Below are positions 59,640-64,000 of a DNA stretch of 64,000 nucleotides, piece by piece. The position numbers were made by a program, and so were the translations under genes. The stretch comes from Talpa occidentalis (lineage: Eukaryota > Chordata > Mammalia > Eulipotyphla > Talpidae): the NCBI RefSeq assembly GCF_014898055.3, contig NW_023603184.1, forward strand, positions 117,294,615-117,358,614. Reading direction: 5' to 3'. The notes beneath the pieces are model-generated. The model was not told where the DNA came from. It searched no databases and worked only from the letters and a program-made list of their open reading frames with translations. Numbering within the stretch: position 1 is the first letter of the stretch; each line of letters starts with the position of its first letter.

Positions 59640-59889
59640 GATAGATCCTTGCGGCCCTGAATGCATGCCTGATGGTGGACACCTGGAGTGGGGTGTGGGC
59701 ATGCGTAGGTGGGTACACCTGGGCTGAGAGACTGGGCTTATAAGGGTGGCACAGCAGAGGGAAGTCTGGTGGTGTGGTGTTGAGGATGGAGGAGTGCAGC
59801 AGAGAGTGACAGCGTGATGGAGCAGGGCAACTACGGACAGCGGAGAGCATGAAGACAACATGGCTGCTCCTGGGGACCACCCTGTTACA
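59640..59889 (+). mobile_element. Second LTR-like block, relative of 4555-4985
   Basis: CCTGATGGTGGACACCT (59668-59684) and GTGTGGGCATGC match the block at 4674. A TATA-like GGGCTTATAAGGG lies near 59727-59739. The block ends CCTGGGGACCACCCTGTTAC plus A (59869-59889), a 21-mer also found at the right edge of the LTR at 61914-61934. How the two families came to share that edge is unexplained. Confidence 0.5.
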
Positions 59890-60121
59890 CCAGAACCGTT
59901 AATGAACTTACCCGGTATAGGTTGGTTGCATTACACCAGTTAGAACAGACAGGTTTGGGAGTCTCAGAATGTCCCTCATCCTACCCAGTAACAATACCAC
60001 CATACTTCTGATGGAAGCCATGAAAAAGTAAACCAAATTTAACATGTAAAGCTAGGAGAAATGGAAAGCACTTGAATATGTTTGTAGATAGCCTATATTC
60101 TTAAAGTGTTCTCCTCATTAA
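59890..60121. other. Unassigned sequence
   Basis: TACACCAGAAC and TACACCAGTTAGAAC echo each other near 59886 and 59932. Nothing else is seen. Confidence 0.35.
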
Positions 60122-60167
60122 AAAATTAACAAAATAAAAAAAAAAAAAAAAAAAAAATTAACAAAAT
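60122..60167 (+). mobile_element. Poly(A)-only insertion with target duplication
   Basis: AATTAACAAAAT (60124-60135) is followed by an A run of about 22 (60134-60157), then AATTAACAAAAT again (60156-60167). This is what an extremely 5'-truncated retrotransposition event leaves: a tail with a TSD and no body. A simple local duplication plus A-slippage is the alternative. Confidence 0.6.
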
Positions 60168-61130
60168 ATTTTAAAACATTCTTTGAAAACTGGGCAAATT
60201 GGTCTTGGGAGGCAACCATTCCCATGAAGAAAGTCACTCTAGGCATGTGTGCCCAGTAGGCTGCTGCTTCATGGTTTCTTTTTTGAACATAGTCACTCTA
60301 CAAGTCTTTTGTAGAGTATTGAACTGATCGCCCAGCAATGTTAAAGCACTAGCCCTCATGAAGCAGAGCCCACGTGATGTGGAAGTTTTGATTATGTGTC
60401 TTCACCATAAGTTATGACAAAAGCGCAAAATAAAACAGACCAACACAAAACAGTTCCTCTCTTAGCCAAGGGTGCATTTTTCAGCCTCTTACACCTGAGT
60501 CCACTTCAAGGATGCCATATATGAATACCTTCGGATTCTGTTATGCTCAATAAACTTTGAATTAGGAGACTTACTCTTTGGGATATCAAGCTGCCTGGTG
60601 TCAGGTACTTCCCCCTTTCTCTTCGATGGATCTGCTCCTTTGCAATGTGGAAAATGTACTGCAATCGATCTTCTTTGTCAGGGGTTCTCATAAAAATAAC
60701 ACAGAATTGAAACAATAGCCACTTGAAACTAGGAAGGTACTGTATCACTAATTCTGACATCATGTACCCACTCCCTTATTTATTGATCTCAATGCTGTGC
60801 TGCTCTTCCCAGATCTTCCTTCAAGACTGAGGCAAGGTTTCTCCAGCTGCAGGAAGGTTGTCAGCTTAGGGCTTGCAGCTAAATTCCTCCCTAGGAATTT
60901 CCAGGTCTAGGGAGCCCCATCTTCCCCCAGGGCAGCCTTCTTTGATTACTGGCTGATTGAGGGTATAAAGAACAATCTTTCACCCCAGCTGGGATACCAC
61001 AGGGGACTACACCAGCCTGAGGGCTTCCTGCTGAGTTGATTGTGGCTTTTGTTGCAGCTCTATCACAGATTTCTTCCTGAGCTCAACCCTGCTTTCTTCT
61101 TCTTCTCCAATAGATGTTAATTCTAACAGC
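60168..61130. other. Unassigned block, possibly LTR- or retrocopy-derived
   Basis: An 85-codon minus-strand frame (60506-60763) has a protein-like look (a FMRTPDKEDRLQYIFHIAKE segment) but no recognised family. To its right, 60780-61130 is balanced in base composition, with a TATA-like GGGTATAAAGAAC near 60963 and CTTCTTCTCCAATAG, resembling an LTR or MER repeat in sense. I assign neither. Confidence 0.3.
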
Positions 61131-61323
61131 AAGAGTGAGTCATTTGTGACACCCAGTGCAAATTAAAATACAGGCCTTTATTCAAAAATTAGGAAAAAGT
61201 TTCATTAAAGGTGCTAAAATGTAAAGTTCTCATATTTCTTCCCTGATATTTCCTCCTTTGTCTGGGTTTAACAGTTTTAGCAAACATAAGCAAATTTTAT
61301 TCATATGTGGAATTGTTATAAAT

Positions 61324-61337
61324 CACGTTGGGCACCA
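61324..61337 (-). other. Candidate retroviral primer binding site (tRNA-Lys type)
   Basis: On the minus strand, four bases after the LTR end at 61342, the sequence reads TGGTGCCCAACGTG. Betaretrovirus/ERVK elements use a lysine tRNA site beginning TGGCGCCCAACGTG, so 13 of 14 positions match. The next bases (ATTT) no longer match. This indicates the LTR is a 5' LTR with some internal leader still attached, in antisense. Confidence 0.6.
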
Positions 61338-61341
61338 AATC

Positions 61342-61934
61342 TGTTATAGAGCAGGGAGAGGGGCAGCCCAAACCCCGCAAACCTGCCTATTCTAAATGGG
61401 TTCTGCCATCCGTTGTATCAACACAAAACATAGGAGACTTTAATGGGAAGGGACTTTAATACAATTGGAAACAATACAGGAAAGGCAAAGAATCTAGTTT
61501 CTAAATCAAGCACCCAAAGTTACCCATCCCCTCATGGGTAAAAGTCCATCCATATGGGATTGGCCCAGAGCAAGGCCCCAAAGCCTGCCACAAGTCTAAA
61601 GTATCTTCCAGTGGGGACCCATAGAAAGGATCAGAAACTACCAGACAAGCCCGGAAGGAAAGGAGCAAAATCAACATCAAGATAAAAGCTGCCATTGTCA
61701 CCTCCCCATGGGTCTCACCCACATCTGTGTCACCCAGTCCATGACCAAAAGACAAGCACAGTTTCTTCACGTGTCTCTAGGCTCCATGCACCTCCTCCAG
61801 GTCTCCTGGCTCCATCCTGCTTCCTTCCTCAGTCTTCTCCTCTCCCTGCTCAGCTTCTCCTCTCCCTGCTCAGCTTCACCCTCCCTTGGGTGGGGCAGGG
61901 AACCTCCCCCTTTCCTGGGGACCACCCTGTTACA
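61342..61934 (-). mobile_element. ERV LTR, class II-like, antisense, with internal leader remnant
   Basis: The 593-bp block starts TGTTATAGAGCAG and ends CCACCCTGTTACA (TG...CA). Its transcriptional sense is the minus strand. ATTAAA poly(A)-like signals occur at 61439-61444 and 61454-61459 (minus). CTTCTCCTCTCCCTGCTCAG is tandemly repeated within its U3 (61835-61874). The lysine-type primer binding site next to its left end supports a 5' LTR. AAATC (61337-61341) and GAATC (61935-61939) flank it, but this is not a clean TSD, and if the primer site is real the left side is internal sequence. No gag, pol or env was seen beyond the leader. Confidence 0.7.
61501..61770 (-). other. LTR-embedded 89-codon open frame with hydrophobic segment
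   Basis: Inside the LTR (U3 to R in sense), ATG at 61768-61770 opens 89 codons to a stop at 61501. From codon 26 there is a second methionine and a hydrophobic run MAAFILMLILLLSFRACLVV, which resembles a signal peptide or membrane anchor. The other copy (59040-59612) has the matching stretch at its ATG 59270, then a frameshift. Some betaretroviruses carry an LTR reading frame, so the arrangement has precedent. Homology of the two LTRs alone would explain the shared sequence, and I assign no function. Confidence 0.3.
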
Positions 61935-61939
61935 GAATC

Positions 61940-62815
61940 ACCAACATGATGAGATTTTTTTTTTCATATCGCATATATGCATGGATATCTAGTCATTTCT
62001 TCCTTGTGCTCCCTTTATGTATTTATATACCTCTCTGTGAGGAATTTGGGTTGGGATTTTCTAATTCTACAAGTGAAGGCATACATTTTATAGTTGTGAT
62101 TTGGGATGTATGGAAAGTTTATTAATATTGTTCTGGAAAATCCTTACTAGTAGGGATTCCATTTTAAGAGTAGCTTCCCCAGGGAAAAGAAATATTGATT
62201 TCCTTATAAAAATTCCATGCCAGCACATAGTATTGTTTACAAAAACCATTTAAGGCATCTAACACATTTTGATTGAGTGTAATATTTAGGTAATGTGAGC
62301 AGTAATGGAAACAGTAGGCATTTGAATCAAAGTAATCCAATTCGGAGTATAGGAATTTTAATTATTTATGGGCGAGATAAATGAGATTGGTACCTATTTT
62401 TTAGGAAGTAATATACACCTTTGTGAAGTCCTTTTACAAGTCTCAAAAATAATGAGCTACATATAGTATCATTTGTCACCAATTATCTGAATCAGAATGT
62501 TATGAGACGTTTCAGTTTCAATGTTGCATGGTTTATTTCCAAGGCATATTCTTAGTGTATATATCACTTCTATTATACTTCATTACCAGAAAATAGAAAC
62601 ATTTATCAAAAGTACTACCATAATAACTTTAGCAGAAATAAAATATATGACTATAATCTTCAGAGAAATTTTTATTATATTATTTGGGGGAAAGTATGTC
62701 CCACTATTTAATTATCATTTTTAATTGTATCATTTTTAATTGTATTTTAATTAATAAATTAATTCATTTATTATTTCTAATACCTTTATACTAATGTCTT
62801 TGGGATATATATATT
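61940..62815. other. Unassigned AT-rich sequence
   Basis: No gene is recognised. The right part (62640-62815) may already be diverged antisense L1. Confidence 0.4.
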
Positions 62816-62819
62816 CTAA

Positions 62820-63460
62820 TTGTTCTTGCTAGGACTTCCCAAACTATATTAAATTTTAGAGGTGAGAGTAGATATTTTTGTCTTGATCCTAATGTTAGAG
62901 GAAAAGCTTTCAGCTCTTCTCCATTGAGTGCAAATTGAGAGAACAGTATGCCCTAATCAAACTCCATCCATGAATGTTTTATAGACTCCACCCTCACCTC
63001 CAGGCTTAAGAGATACCAGGTGCCTAGAACTACAACTCCCTTCAGGCTATAACCCTTGACTTCTATTGTAAAAGGGGATTGCTGGGAGGAAGGGTGGAGT
63101 TAGCAGCCACTCTTGATCAAAGGGAGGATTGTTGGGCTGCAGAGCACTCGGCTTTGCCTATATTCAGCATGCTTCTGGGTCGGGTTCATGCAGTGTTACT
63201 GGTAGGAAGCCTTGACCTATTAATCTCTCTCTTTCTCAGTGCTCTCCCTCTTTTCACTTCCTTTGTAAATAAACCTGTCATTAACCTTTTATATGTGCCT
63301 GCCCTTGGGTTTTATCCCAAGTTGTTTTAAGCATGAGGGTGAGAACTCCCAGGCAGGCCATCCATTCCCCTTGGGAGTTGCTCTGTAACATGATGATTAT
63401 TGTGGGCATGTCGTGTATGTTATATTGAGATATGATACTTCTACACATTTTCCTTTTTTT
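62820..63460 (-). mobile_element. L1 ORF2 remnant, antisense, split by an LTR
   Basis: GTGAGAGTAGATATTTTTGT, then GGAAAAGCTTTCAGCTCTTC and CCATTGAG are the antisense of a well-known ORF2 segment. After the LTR, TGATGATTATTGTGGGCATG and ATATTGAGATATGATACTTC continue it. Confidence 0.75.
62936..63390 (+). mobile_element. Solo ERV LTR, class I-like, sense, nested in L1
   Basis: The block begins about TGAGAGAACAGTATG and ends GAGTTGCTCTGTAACA. AATAAA lies at 63268-63273, followed by a CCTGTCATTAACC downstream region. It is a diverged relative of the antisense LTR at 638-1106 (shared AGACTCCACCC, AATAAACC, GTTGCTCT...AACA). The L1 reads on across it, so both junctions are close to right, but the four flanking bases (AAAT and TGAT) do not match cleanly. 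An apparent TG start at 62893 was rejected because it belongs to the L1. Confidence 0.75.
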
Positions 63461-63639
63461 AAAAAACTAAACTCAGCAGAAACTTATGCTAAAACAAAAA
63501 TATTGTCTATTTTATTGTAAAGAAAAGGGAATCCTTTTAAAGAGGTGTTTCAACACGAATGAACAATTGTGGAAGGAGGTTAAGCTTGAATACAACTAAA
63601 CCTGTACGACTTTTAAACTTTTCCATTGCACTTGAATAT
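63461..63639. other. Unassigned sequence
   Basis: Short gap between L1 remnants. Nothing is recognised. Confidence 0.4.
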
Positions 63640-64000
63640 TTTTTTTTAAATTGATGTTGATTTAAAACACTATATCAATTTTTAGAGTACAAATTCACAC
63701 CTCTTCAAATGTTTGCTATACTGTGCCCACCACCAAACTTCTGAAAATCTCCACCAACATCCAATTGGTTCCCTCTACTTGTTCTTCCCATCCCACAACA
63801 CTGTCTGCTCTGATTACTACCATTTTTATCTTCAGTCTAAGGGTTGTGTTTGCTTTGTGTGATTGTTTCTTTATATTCCACATAGGAGTGAAATTGTCAA
63901 GTATTTGTCAAGTATCTTCTGTTTCTGACTTATAGAATTGATTGTGCTTGAATTTTAATGATGATTTTCACCACCTAAATAGGGTTTTACTTTATTTGGT
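63640..64000 (-). mobile_element. L1 3'UTR/ORF2 end, antisense, runs off the window
   Basis: A T-run, then GATGTTGATTTAAAACAC, a CAAATTCACACCTCTTC block and TTTATATTCCACATAGGAGT (antisense of the end of ORF2) follow the antisense of an L1 3' end. It resembles the shorter scrap at 6030-6190. Confidence 0.7.

Noticed and set aside
62893..62935. TGTTAGAGG as a start of the LTR at 62936
   Set aside because: The segment matches antisense L1 ORF2, and alignment with the LTR at 638 starts at about 62936.

Overview
This window is nuclear DNA of a eutherian mammal: AT-rich, without operons, and built almost wholly from retrotransposon debris in unassigned intergenic or intronic sequence. I found no intact protein-coding gene, no conventional tRNA or rRNA gene and no CRISPR array. 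The commonest element is a tRNA-derived SINE of about 270 bp. It has a head like GGCCTCCCTGGTGGCGCAG, a Pol III B box like GGTTCGATCCCC and an AAATAAATAAATCTT-type tail. About 20 copies are present on both strands, most with target-site duplications (TSDs). The SINE resembles lineage-specific SINEs of Laurasiatheria. From memory I lean towards a rhinolophoid bat, but I could not test this and hold it loosely.

Layout. 1-5 kb: a solo class I LTR (638-1106), then an L1 ORF2/3'UTR remnant broken by three SINEs, two of them head-to-tail at one duplicated target, then a second LTR-like block with a GA microsatellite. 5-10 kb: an old hAT-like element, a CpG-rich patch with a short open frame, a diverged 65-bp tandem duplication, a solo LTR of 839 bp with a 4-bp TSD, and a small SINE whose 5' part is inverted. 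10-20 kb: mostly unassigned AT-rich DNA with one SINE, an interleaved inverted-repeat structure at 17.5 kb and an ancient repeat at 19.2-19.7 kb. 20-26 kb: a possible terminal exon or retrocopy end at 20.56 kb, then a dense mix of SINEs, an ancient LINE and a young truncated L1. 26-30 kb: unassigned. 30-38 kb: a long antisense L1 ORF2 remnant, then several sense L1 3' ends. 38-54 kb: SINEs (including the youngest CpG-rich subfamily) and MIR fragments in unassigned DNA. 54-64 kb: a cluster of LTRs, including one followed by a lysine-tRNA-type primer binding site, and L1 remnants.

Nothing here works together as a pathway. The window is a record of successive insertions whose order can often be read from nesting and TSDs. 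The best leads for something undescribed are two short protein-like open segments outside recognised repeats (20.56 kb plus strand, 30.1-30.3 kb minus strand), the interleaved inverted repeats at 17.5 kb, the LTR-embedded reading frame with a hydrophobic segment seen in two LTR copies, and the repeated re-use of SINE insertion sites. All repeat family assignments come from memory of consensus patterns, not from a database search.
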